A stretch of 27,221 nucleotides of DNA from Lachnospiraceae bacterium UBA3820. GTDB lineage: Bacteria; Bacillota; Clostridia; Lachnospirales; Lachnospiraceae. The notes beneath the pieces are model-generated. The model was not told where the DNA came from and searched no databases. It was given only the letters and a program-made list of their open reading frames with translations. Below, piece by piece: positions 7,413 through 15,139 of the stretch (positions are counted from its first letter, which is position 1; every line of letters begins with the position of its first letter). The position numbers were made by a program, and so were the translations under genes. The DNA is taken from NCBI GenBank assembly GCA_002369325.1, contig DFDU01000056.1, forward strand, positions 1 to 27,221. The letters are read 5' to 3'.

Positions 7413-9329
7413 CTATCTGACACTATAAACAAACCAACCGGCCGCGCAATCTATATAATTATAATATTCAGATGGCAAACTACCATTGTTTGAAAGCACA
7501 TAAGTTACACCAAGGGTCTTTAAATCATTATGATTCATATGAACGAGAAACATATCACGTGCCAACACCATTTCAAATTTATAATCATAGTTTTCTTCTT
7601 CTGTTAGATTAACATAAATATGGGCATATCTATTGTATACATATTCATATTTCTTTTCAGGATCGATAAGATACCATCTTTCCTTATTAGGATATACATT
7701 TGTAGAATTGATTGTGGGTGCACCAATCAGCAATCCACAGTTCATAATTAGCGAATAATCATTGTCATGAGCCACAACCCACAAGGCATTCGGATCCTCT
7801 TTGTGTACTTCGCGCATCATGTTCAACACAGGAGTATTTTCAATGTCCTCGACACCTTTACGTAACGGATTAACAAAAATACCCGACATACACATTGTAA
7901 AAATCATAACAATACACCAGACATTTTTAATACATTTCTTATTAAAATGCCATATTCCCCCAAAAAGAATAACAAAAATTGCAGAAGTAATCACCAGCAT
8001 TTTTACGCTATAATAATCTGCCCTTATGGATTTTGCTATCCAAACAGTCATCATCGCCGTAAACAGTGAGAAAATGGTTGTTTTTATCCAACCAAATTTT
8101 TTATCTGAAAACTCAGAAATACTCCTAATAAGCAATAATATATTACAAAAACCAAATGCCACAACAGTCCTGTCTGCCTGTGCATTACTTAACAATGTTA
8201 TTTTGGCAATAAATTCGGGATATCCAAATACAATCCAAACTCCTAAAAAAGAACTTATAATCAGCATAATCACAGTAAACTTATCTTTTCTCTCTGATGA
8301 AATAACATTATACAGCGGAAAAATGTAACAAACAGGAAACATGTCAATAAAAAAGGAAGAACTGCAAACATCCGAATAAGTTCCCTCGCCGGTTATTCCA
8401 TACCAAATATTGGATATATAATTAAATATCATATTAAGGCAGCCGCCACCATGTTCAAATCGTGATCCGGGATACTCTGTACTCATAATCGACATAATGG
8501 CAACCTTTGATTTTAAAAAAACAGCTAAAATCATTGCGGCTAAAAAACACATTAAAAAAAATGTCGAAATAATATCTACAGCATGCAATTTTGTTTTTTT
8601 ATAATGTTCTAAAACTTGCCATATGATAAGACCAATCAAACAATAAGCTAAAGGAACTTGCCATGAGGGATACATAGTCATAATATATGTTCCGGCGCAC
8701 AACATAATCAAAAGCATGTATATAATTCTATGAATTTTATTTTCATCATTCAAATATCTGTTAAACAATAAAATTGACAGTTGTATGCAAATTAACATTT
8801 CAACCAAACAATTGGTAGCAAACCACCATTGCACTATCGGTGAAAAAGCAATCATAAAAGCATAAGTTAGTGAAAGAACTTTTTTGTCTTTTGTTATCAT
8901 TCTTCCAAATTCAAATGATACACAAAATAAAGCTATTAATCTTCCAAACCAGTAAAACGCCATTCCGTTTGAAATAGGCAAAAATAAATACCCTAAATAA
9001 AAGGGTCTAAATATAGAGAAAATACTTAATACCGGCTGTCCATATTCTAAAAAGACATCAGTAATACTTCCCCTGATAACTGAACTGAAATAAGGGAATG
9101 CTCCCTTGGGATCATAGTACTGTGCAAACATCATAGGTGTCGAAACAAAACATTCATCCGAACGAATAGGACGAGATTCACCAAAAATAACACCATTATC
9201 TTTCCCACCCAAGTGTTCCGCAAATAAACCTATTGACGAACCCGAAAGTCCCATAGCTACAATAAAAACAAAAGAAGCAAAGACAATTAAATATCTATAC
9301 CTGAATATTTTTTCAGCAACCATTTTCAT
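7413..9329 (-). CDS. Polytopic membrane protein, GT-C glycosyltransferase-like
   Basis: I do not recognise a named gene. The 638-residue product begins with a hydrophobic segment (LIVFASFVFIVAMG) and has about a dozen membrane segments up to roughly residue 470, then a soluble C-terminal part of about 150 residues predicted to lie outside the cell. An acidic motif in the first extracytoplasmic loop (RPIRSDECF, then MMFAQYYDP) resembles the Asp/Glu loop of GT-C enzymes, which use polyprenyl-phosphate sugars outside the membrane. The GtrB-like transferase ends 19 bases upstream, which supports that role. GGGAG lies 12 bases before ATG, a rather long spacing. Function as a surface glycosyltransferase is inferred. 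A different polymer-related membrane role is possible. Confidence 0.72.
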   Translation of the reverse strand: MKMVAEKIFRYRYLIVFASFVFIVAMGLSGSSIGLFAEHLGGKDNGVIFGESRPIRSDECFVSTPMMFAQYYDPKGAFPYFSSVIRGSITDVFLEYGQPVLSIFSIFRPFYLGYLFLPISNGMAFYWFGRLIALFCVSFEFGRMITKDKKVLSLTYAFMIAFSPIVQWWFATNCLVEMLICIQLSILLFNRYLNDENKIHRIIYMLLIMLCAGTYIMTMYPSWQVPLAYCLIGLIIWQVLEHYKKTKLHAVDIISTFFLMCFLAAMILAVFLKSKVAIMSIMSTEYPGSRFEHGGGCLNMIFNYISNIWYGITGEGTYSDVCSSSFFIDMFPVCYIFPLYNVISSERKDKFTVIMLIISSFLGVWIVFGYPEFIAKITLLSNAQADRTVVAFGFCNILLLIRSISEFSDKKFGWIKTTIFSLFTAMMTVWIAKSIRADYYSVKMLVITSAIFVILFGGIWHFNKKCIKNVWCIVMIFTMCMSGIFVNPLRKGVEDIENTPVLNMMREVHKEDPNALWVVAHDNDYSLIMNCGLLIGAPTINSTNVYPNKERWYLIDPEKKYEYVYNRYAHIYVNLTEEENYDYKFEMVLARDMFLVHMNHNDLKTLGVTYVLSNNGSLPSEYYNYIDCAAGWFVYSVR

Positions 9330-9348
9330 TCTTTATATAATCTCCCAA

Positions 9349-10290
9349 TTATATGTTATCATTTTTTTCAACTTTTCTATTTAAACGAATTAATTCCATT
9401 TCAAAATCCTGACGATTTTTCTGAACAATAGTCTGAAGCATAAGTCCCGTAAACAAGCTTTGTATTGCAGCAATCATTGTAAATCCACAGACTATCAAAG
9501 TCGGAAAATTGGGGACCTCTCCCACTTTAATATATTCAATTAATACCGGAATAAAAAAACCAATTGCAATTATAGCGAGAAACATTGAAATAATGCCGAA
9601 GAAAACCATAGGCTTATAATTTCTGAATAATCTTCCTATAGTTCTGAGCACCTTAAAGCCATCCGAATAAGTATTAAGTTTTGATACACTTCCTTCCGGT
9701 CTGTCACGATACTCTATAACCACATTTTCTATAAACATATTCTTATCAATGGCATGAATACTCATTTCTGTTTCAATCTCAAATCCCTTTGATAAAACAG
9801 GAAATGTTTTTACGAATTGATAGCTAAAAGCTCTGTATCCTGTCATAATGTCCTTTATATCGCTTTTAAATAATAGATTAATACTACCTCTGACAAGTGA
9901 ATTTCCTAAATTATGAAAAGGTCTTTTGTTTTCTTCAAAGTAAGTAGATGATAATCTATCACCTACAACCATATCAACTTTACGTTCAAGAACCTTTTTA
10001 GCCATCTCAGGTGCAAACTCAGCCGGATATGTATCATCACCATCTGTCATAATGTAACATTCCGCATCAATGTCCCTAAACATACGTCTTATAACATTTC
10101 CCTTTCCCTGCTGATATTCATATCTTACTTTAGCTCCGGCCTTTCTCGCTATCTCATCGGTTCCATCTGAGGAATTATTATCATATACATAAATTACAGC
10201 TTCGGGTAATTGTTTTTTAAAATCCGTTACATCTTTACCAATTGTTTTACTTTCATTATAACAAGGTATTAATACTGCTATTTTATCCAT
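9349..10290 (-). CDS. GtrB/DPM1-like family 2 glycosyltransferase
   Basis: This is probably a polyprenyl-phosphate glycosyltransferase, which moves a sugar from a nucleotide donor to undecaprenyl phosphate on the inner face of the membrane. The 313 residues start with a GT-A fold (IAVLIPCYNESKTIG; DNNSSDGT at 37-44) with the metal/nucleotide motif TDGDDT at 82-87. The region 170-200 (GFEIETEMS, EYRDRPEGSVSKL) is typical of the GtrB/DPM group. Two C-terminal membrane segments (about 228-252 and 263-288) are followed by a charged cytoplasmic tail. AGGAG lies 12 bases before ATG. It is the middle gene of an AT-rich three-gene set ending in a GT-C-like protein, a plausible acceptor of the lipid-linked sugar. 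The sugar is unknown. Confidence 0.9.
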   Translation of the reverse strand: MDKIAVLIPCYNESKTIGKDVTDFKKQLPEAVIYVYDNNSSDGTDEIARKAGAKVRYEYQQGKGNVIRRMFRDIDAECYIMTDGDDTYPAEFAPEMAKKVLERKVDMVVGDRLSSTYFEENKRPFHNLGNSLVRGSINLLFKSDIKDIMTGYRAFSYQFVKTFPVLSKGFEIETEMSIHAIDKNMFIENVVIEYRDRPEGSVSKLNTYSDGFKVLRTIGRLFRNYKPMVFFGIISMFLAIIAIGFFIPVLIEYIKVGEVPNFPTLIVCGFTMIAAIQSLFTGLMLQTIVQKNRQDFEMELIRLNRKVEKNDNI

Positions 10291-10392
10291 AATAAATTTT
10301 AACTCCTAAACTATAATATTCCCTTTTCTGCTTACCTATAACCAGTATCCTAATTTTAAAAAAATTTACAAATCCATAACATCTTTCATCAA

Positions 10393-11331
10393 TTAAAACA
10401 TCATCTTTATCATAAACTCCGAACAATGCCCAATAATATCTATAACACCGATTGTCACACAACTCAAAGTTCCTTTTTTATTATTACTAAAATTCAAACA
10501 CTCAATATCATTATTCATTGACTCTTCTGAAACAACAAAATTTTCGGAATTTATCGGAATTTTTTCATAAACACCTTGTTCATCTCTAAACATAATCTTT
10601 TTTGATGTTGTAACAAGTCTGTTTATTTTTATAATAACAGCACTGTTAGTGTTCCCATTAAAAGATGCACTATCATCAATTACTATTGCATAATCATTTT
10701 TATCTGTCTCAATTATGCAATTATTTAATACAATATTTTGATTACTTATATGAGAATAAGGATTATTATGAAAATACAATCCCATTCCGTTATTATTAGT
10801 AATCCTACAATTATCAAGCTCTAATGTGCAATTTTCTCCCAACCCTGCTCCAATCGCAGCTACCTCACCTTCGCTTATAAATTCGCAATCTTTAAATACT
10901 GTATATCCCTGAACATTACTATTTGCTATCTCATAATGAAAAGCGTATGCATCACTTCCACCTGTTGAGATAAATGTGATTCCTTCAACATACATATCAC
11001 CGGTTGCACATATTGTAGCGTTGGGATATCTTGTATTAGATTTGATTACTGTTTTTCCAACACCATCTCCAATTAAATTTACACCGGGATTGTCGAGCAA
11101 AAAAATAGACTCATTATATTCACCCTCACGAATATGTATGGTTACTTTATAATAAAAAGTCGCATAATATCTCGCATAATCTAAAGCTTCATTTATTGTT
11201 TTAAAATCATTTTTTTCTTCTCCGACACATACTACTAATTCATTTTCATTTGAATAAGCATGTGATTTACTACTATAAATGGAAGATACTATTATTAGGA
11301 AAAAAAGAATTTTATTTTTCTTTTTCATCAT
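10393..11331 (-). CDS. Secreted right-handed beta-helix protein, pectin methylesterase-like
   Basis: The product (312 residues from ATG 11331) has a signal peptide (basic MMKKKNK, hydrophobic ILFFLIIVSSIYS, likely cut after SKSHA) and then a beta-helix resembling the N-terminal half of pectin methylesterases: FKTINEALDYA, VTIHIREGEYNE, VNLIGDGVGKTVI and YVEGITFISTGG. Where an active pectin methylesterase has its catalytic Asp motifs and Arg, this protein reads CEFISEGEVAAIG, so enzymatic activity is doubtful; binding is likelier. A GTG at 11340 lies too close to the AGGGGG ribosome site, so the ATG nine bases downstream was preferred. The base composition is very AT-rich. It is the first gene of the operon with the two glycosylation genes and diverges from the xre gene. 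Confidence 0.72.
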   Translation of the reverse strand: MMKKKNKILFFLIIVSSIYSSKSHAYSNENELVVCVGEEKNDFKTINEALDYARYYATFYYKVTIHIREGEYNESIFLLDNPGVNLIGDGVGKTVIKSNTRYPNATICATGDMYVEGITFISTGGSDAYAFHYEIANSNVQGYTVFKDCEFISEGEVAAIGAGLGENCTLELDNCRITNNNGMGLYFHNNPYSHISNQNIVLNNCIIETDKNDYAIVIDDSASFNGNTNSAVIIKINRLVTTSKKIMFRDEQGVYEKIPINSENFVVSEESMNNDIECLNFSNNKKGTLSCVTIGVIDIIGHCSEFMIKMMF

Positions 11332-11353
11332 ATAAAGCACCCCCTTTATGTAT

Positions 11354-11408
11354 ATTATAATATAAATCTTAAAATAATTCCACCATTTTATTATTATATT
11401 CCACCATT
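11354..11408. promoter_or_regulatory. Promoter of the beta-helix operon with two 21-base-spaced repeats
   Basis: ATTCCACCATT occurs exactly twice, at 11377-11387 and 11398-11408, 21 bases apart (two DNA turns). On the minus strand a perfect -10 (TATAAT, 11359-11354) is followed upstream, after a 17-base spacer, by TGGAAT (11382-11377) as a poor -35. That hexamer is part of the proximal repeat. The repeats lie between the beta-helix gene and the divergent xre gene and are the obvious candidate sites for that regulator. Confidence 0.6.
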
Positions 11409-11448
11409 AGTGTACAAATAATTACTACATTTAAAAATGAGGTGTTAT

Positions 11449-11748
11449 ATGTTAGAATTTGGAAAAAAATTAAAGGAATTAAGAAAATCAAATAATTTAA
11501 CGCAACAACAACTAGCTGAAAGAATTGGTGTTGCCAAAAGTATTATTAGCTATTATGAGAATGGTGAGCGATGTCCTTCTTATGATGTTTTAATTAAAAT
11601 CACAAGAATATTTCATGTTACCAGTGATTATTTATTAGATATTCATAAGAATCGTACTATTGATGTCTCGGATTTATCTGAAGATGATATAAAAATTATT
11701 GAGTTAATGGCAAATGCATTAAGAAAGAAAAATGGTAGTTCATTATAA
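11449..11748 (+). CDS. Small XRE/cro-CI-family HTH regulator
   Basis: A 99-residue DNA-binding regulator. Residues about 5-58 form the XRE helix-turn-helix (GKKLKELRKSNNLTQQQLAE, VAKSIISYYENG, PSYDVLIKITRIF, SDYLLDI), followed by a short acidic linker (DVSDLSEDDIKIIEL) and a helix that may drive dimer formation. An in-frame ATG at 11437 overlaps the GAGGTG ribosome site, so ATG 11449 with that site six bases upstream is the likely start. No sensor domain is visible. It diverges from the beta-helix/glycosyltransferase operon, and the repeated ATTCCACCATT sites lie between them, so it probably controls that operon and perhaps itself. It ends inside its own terminator. Confidence 0.88.
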   Translation: MLEFGKKLKELRKSNNLTQQQLAERIGVAKSIISYYENGERCPSYDVLIKITRIFHVTSDYLLDIHKNRTIDVSDLSEDDIKIIELMANALRKKNGSSL

Positions 11749-11763
11749 ATGAACTACCATTTT
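11729..11763 (+). terminator. Terminator of the xre gene, overlapping its stop codon
   Basis: ATGGTAGTTCAT (11732-11743) pairs perfectly with ATGAACTACCAT (11749-11760), and flanking A and T runs lengthen the stem. The loop holds the TAA stop codon (11746-11748). T runs follow on the plus strand, and the A run before the stem allows use in the other direction as well. Confidence 0.8.
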
Positions 11764-11791
11764 CTATATTGGTCAAATATATCAATAATTT

Positions 11792-12099
11792 TTACAATAA
11801 TTCCTTAAGGCTTTTCTTATCCTCGTACATCATGCTGTCAGCCTTTTCAAATATAAGGCGAAGCGTATGGTATACAGGCTTACCGTCTATCATAAGCCTG
11901 TATACTATGCTTTGCATGGTTCCATCCTTCATATCCTTAAGAAGCTTTTCCTTTTGAATATCCTCCTTAAAAATATGTAAATCTTCTTCATAGACAACCT
12001 GTTCGGCATCTCTGCTCATATTTTTAAAGAAATCTTTACCGTCCTTTTCAATCTGAAGCGAATGAAACTCAGGATTAATGGAATACCATTTTCATCCAT
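11792..12099 (-). pseudogene. Wrecked GGDEF (diguanylate cyclase) gene with internal deletion and frameshift
   Basis: This is a relic of a PAS-GGDEF signalling protein. The intact frame at 11792-12019 reads SRDAEQVVYEEDLHIFKED and YRLMIDGKPVYHTLRL, typical of the sensory part of Lachnospiraceae GGDEF proteins. It then passes within a few residues to EKADSMMYEDKKSLKELL, which matches the extreme C-terminus of a GGDEF domain. The catalytic core of about 130 or more residues that should lie between is absent. Upstream the same frame continues as KWYSINPEFHSLQIEKD but meets a TGA at 12094-12092. A good GGAGG and ATG (12099-12097, reading MDENG) lie in another frame, so the start is also shifted. 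No cyclase activity can remain. Confidence 0.75.
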
Positions 12100-12163
12100 A
12101 TGTGTCCTCCGCTATAACGCTAATCATTTTTCGCTTCACACGTAAGAACAACTAACATTTTTT

Positions 12164-14239
12164 TTACTGCTTTTCCTTAGCCTGCTCTATCTCATTTTTA
12201 GCAACATCATCAGGCGCCTGTTCATATCTTGCAAATTCATATGAAAATACTCCGCTTCCTCTCGTCATGGAATTAAGTCTTGTATCATATTCATAAAGCT
12301 CAAGATAAGGAATATCAGCGACAATTTCCTGCACGCCGCCATCGATAGGATTCATGCCTATAACTCTTGCACGTCGTTTATTCAAATCACCCATTACATC
12401 GCCGGTATAATTATCCGGAACTACCACCTTAAGTGTAGCATACGGTTCAAGGAGTACAGGCTTGGCATCCATGAATCCCTTCTTGAAGGCCTGCTCGGTA
12501 GCAACCTTGAATGCAAGCTCGGAAGAATCAACCGAATGATAGCTTCCGTCATATAAGGTAACTTTAACTCCCGTTACGGGATAGTTTGCCAAAGGTCCGC
12601 TCTTTACCGATTCAACCACACCCTTTTCAACTGCCGGGAAATAGTTTTTCGGTACGGCACCTCCGACTACTGTCTGTTCAAAAATATACGGTGTTTCCAT
12701 ATCCTCTGATGGTTCAAGAATAATCTTTACATGTCCGTACTGTCCATGACCGCCGGACTGTTTTTTATACTTAAACTCGGTATCAACCTTCTTTCTTATG
12801 GTCTCCTTAAATGCTATTCTCGGACGCATAAGTTCTATCTCTACCTTATATTTTTCCTGTAAGATGCTCTGAACAATCTCAAGCTGCTGTCCGCTTATTC
12901 CATAAAGAAGTGTCTGACCGTTTTCACTGTCATTTACCTGCTTAAGTGTAAGGTCTTCCATCATAAGCTTTGCAAGTGCCTGTGAAATCTTATCCTCATC
13001 ACCTTTCTTCTTTGCAATATATCTTCTGTAAACATAAGGTTTTGATATATTGGCTCTAAGATATGTAACAGGATTTTTTCTTGTGGACAGTGAATCCGTG
13101 GTCTGACTTACGGCAAGCTTTGCCAGAGCACCGATGTCACCGGCATGAAGCTCTGGAACCTCTTCAACCTTATTTCCGCAAATTACATAAAGCTTACCCA
13201 GCTTTTCATCTGCATCACGGTGATAATTATACAAAACATCATCGGATTTAAGTACACCCGAATTTACTTTTATCAATGAATATTTACCTATATACGGATC
13301 TGCAATGGTTTTAAAGATATATGCGGATTTTGCTTTTGCAAAATTATAGTCGGCTTCAAAAACTTCATTACTCGTGGTATTGATACCGGCACATTTACAC
13401 TTATCCGGGCTAGGGAAATATTTAATAATATCAGCCATAAGAGTATACATACCTCTGGCAAGTGTATTTGAGCCCATAAGCACAGGTACAACCGAGCCGT
13501 CGCAAACACCCACACGAAGAGCCTGACGTATCTCGTCATCCGAGAATGTATCTCCTTCGAAATATCTTTCAAGATATTCTTCACTTGTCTCAGCAACCGC
13601 TTCAAGAAGCGCATCACGACAAATATTCAAGTTTTCATAAGAATAATCAGGTACATCAAACTTATCAACGGTACCATGATTGTTCCATCTTTTTGCTTTT
13701 TGCTGAATTACATTGACATAGCCGACAAATTGCTCATTTTCACGAATCGGAAGATGGAAAGGAGCGATTTTCTTTCCATAGAGTTCCTGAAGCTCCAAAA
13801 CGACCTTTCTGAAGCTTGCTTTATCAATATCCATATCGGATACAAAAAACATTCTGGGCAGTTTTTTCTTTTCGCACAAATCCCATGCACGCTTTGTTCC
13901 TGCCTCTATTCCTGCTTTACCTGATATTACGATAATCGCAGCATCTGCAACGGACACTGCTTCCTCAGCTTCCCCCACGAAGTCAAAGAAACCGGGAGTA
14001 TCAAGGAGATTTACCTTGTACCCTTCCCATTGTATCGGTACAACAGACGTCTTAAGAGAATTTTTTCTTTTTATCTCTTCCTTGTCATAGTCGCTAATCG
14101 TATTTCCCCCATCTATGGTTCCCATACGCTTAGTCATACCGGATAGGTATGCAATAGCTTCAACAAGTGAAGTTTTACCGCAGCCACCATGTCCCAAAAG
14201 GACGACATTACGAATCTTGTCCGTAGTAAATACGTTCAT
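12164..14239 (-). CDS. EF-G-like translational GTPase (paralogue)
   Basis: The 691-residue protein has the five-domain layout of elongation factor G: G domain to about 270, domain II (KYSLIKVNSGVLKSDD), domain III (MEDLTLKQVNDSENGQ), then domains IV-V (FKYKKQSGGHGQYGHVKI, YPVTGVKVTLYDGSYHSVDS). It is not the housekeeping fusA, which normally lies beside rpsG and tuf. The P-loop is GHGGCGKT (16-23), not GHIDAGKT; the switch II motif is DTPGFFD (80-86) with Phe84 in place of the catalytic His; and the G4 motif NKxD reads SDMD (134-137). The DTPG change is shared with EF-G-2-type proteins. A role at the ribosome in some condition is inferred. GGGTGG lies just before ATG and a good promoter upstream. 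Confidence 0.9.
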   Translation of the reverse strand: MNVFTTDKIRNVVLLGHGGCGKTSLVEAIAYLSGMTKRMGTIDGGNTISDYDKEEIKRKNSLKTSVVPIQWEGYKVNLLDTPGFFDFVGEAEEAVSVADAAIIVISGKAGIEAGTKRAWDLCEKKKLPRMFFVSDMDIDKASFRKVVLELQELYGKKIAPFHLPIRENEQFVGYVNVIQQKAKRWNNHGTVDKFDVPDYSYENLNICRDALLEAVAETSEEYLERYFEGDTFSDDEIRQALRVGVCDGSVVPVLMGSNTLARGMYTLMADIIKYFPSPDKCKCAGINTTSNEVFEADYNFAKAKSAYIFKTIADPYIGKYSLIKVNSGVLKSDDVLYNYHRDADEKLGKLYVICGNKVEEVPELHAGDIGALAKLAVSQTTDSLSTRKNPVTYLRANISKPYVYRRYIAKKKGDEDKISQALAKLMMEDLTLKQVNDSENGQTLLYGISGQQLEIVQSILQEKYKVEIELMRPRIAFKETIRKKVDTEFKYKKQSGGHGQYGHVKIILEPSEDMETPYIFEQTVVGGAVPKNYFPAVEKGVVESVKSGPLANYPVTGVKVTLYDGSYHSVDSSELAFKVATEQAFKKGFMDAKPVLLEPYATLKVVVPDNYTGDVMGDLNKRRARVIGMNPIDGGVQEIVADIPYLELYEYDTRLNSMTRGSGVFSYEFARYEQAPDDVAKNEIEQAKEKQ

Positions 14240-14276
14240 GAAACCACCCCCGTTTATAAAATTTAAATATAAATAT

Positions 14277-14305
14277 ATTTTACATCATAAAGCGGTTTCA
14301 CTCAA
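14277..14305 (-). promoter_or_regulatory. Sigma-A-type promoter of the EF-G-like gene
   Basis: On the minus strand TTGAGT (14305-14300) is followed after exactly 17 bases by TAAAAT (14282-14277). The start codon is 38 bases further on. A small stem, GTGTT pairing with AACAC, lies upstream and may end the preceding HTH gene. Confidence 0.6.
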
Positions 14306-14348
14306 GACCTAATTAGTGTTTTCAACACGGAATACAAATTATGCAAGA

Positions 14349-15020
14349 CTATTTAAACATTATTTCAGCCGCTTTCTCCAGCTCTTTTCGTTCTTTCGAA
14401 TCATCATATCCGCTTTCCTTATCATCGATGCCTTTTACCGGATCGATTGAAAACAAACCGTCATGGTTACAATATGCAAATATTCTCCTGACACCGCGAA
14501 TTCTAAATCTTGCTTCGGCATTTCCTTCCGGATACAACTTTATCAATTGCATATCATCAGAGGACGCTGCCGCAATAAATGAAATATAATGATCTTTCGT
14601 CATGCTATGATCGATACGCACATAGTACTCATCCTCTACACGTTCAATAAAAATCATATGGTGCTCATCCGTCGGTTCTGCCTCTAACGGCGTAAGCTGA
14701 ATGCCGTGACAATGAACAGAAGTCTCTCCCATGCTGTGAATCACATTTCCGCAAACCGGACAGACATAAAACTTTGACCTTAACATATTTGCTGAAACAT
14801 TCTCATTATGAACGGTATTTCCCGAAATAAGCTCCGGAACCGATATTTTAAAGGCTTCTGCAATCGGTTCGAGTAATGTAATATCCGGATATCCTCTGAA
14901 ATTTTCCCATTTGGAAACTGTTTTATCGCTCACTCCCAGCTTATTTGCGAACTCTCGCTGTGTCATCTTGTTCTTTTCCCTCAGTTCTTTAATGACTGTA
15001 CCTGTAATATACTGATTCAT
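14349..15020 (-). CDS. HTH regulator fused to a desulfoferrodoxin-like domain
   Basis: The 223 residues begin with an XRE helix-turn-helix (about 9-66: KELREKNKMTQREFANKLG, SDKTVSKWENFRGYP). From residue 84 the protein resembles desulfoferrodoxin/superoxide reductase. A desulforedoxin-like knuckle FYVCPVCGNVI (Cys87, Cys90) is followed by Cys104-His105 where the family has Cys-Cys. Then comes DEHHMIF (His121), RIDHSMTKDHYISFI (His138, His144), an E-A-x-F segment, and FAYCNHDGLF (Cys184). The last iron-ligand His of the C-x-x-H pattern is Asp187 here, with His186 one place early. I infer an iron- or redox-sensing transcription factor rather than an active reductase. GGAG lies nine bases before ATG, and a clear promoter precedes it. 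Its targets are not visible. Confidence 0.82.
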   Translation of the reverse strand: MNQYITGTVIKELREKNKMTQREFANKLGVSDKTVSKWENFRGYPDITLLEPIAEAFKISVPELISGNTVHNENVSANMLRSKFYVCPVCGNVIHSMGETSVHCHGIQLTPLEAEPTDEHHMIFIERVEDEYYVRIDHSMTKDHYISFIAAASSDDMQLIKLYPEGNAEARFRIRGVRRIFAYCNHDGLFSIDPVKGIDDKESGYDDSKERKELEKAAEIMFK

Positions 15021-15063
15021 CCTTGTCTTCTCCTTTTTTGTTCTTTTTATAAGCTACAATCAA

Positions 15064-15092
15064 ATAATATAACTAAAGACCGGACTCAACAA
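15064..15092 (-). promoter_or_regulatory. Promoter of the HTH-desulfoferrodoxin gene
   Basis: TTGTTG (15092-15087 on the minus strand), a 17-base spacer and TATTAT (15069-15064) precede the gene by 43 bases. This suggests that the gene is transcribed separately from DUF998 upstream. Confidence 0.5.
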
Positions 15093-15139
15093 CCTACGGA
15101 AAGTAGAGAGTATAATCAAAACAGGGGAGTTAAATCCGA

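Noticed and set aside
13288..13617. Minus-strand 109-codon frame within the EF-G-like gene
   Set aside because: It overlaps the EF-G frame on the same strand in another phase; no ribosome site and no recognisable protein.
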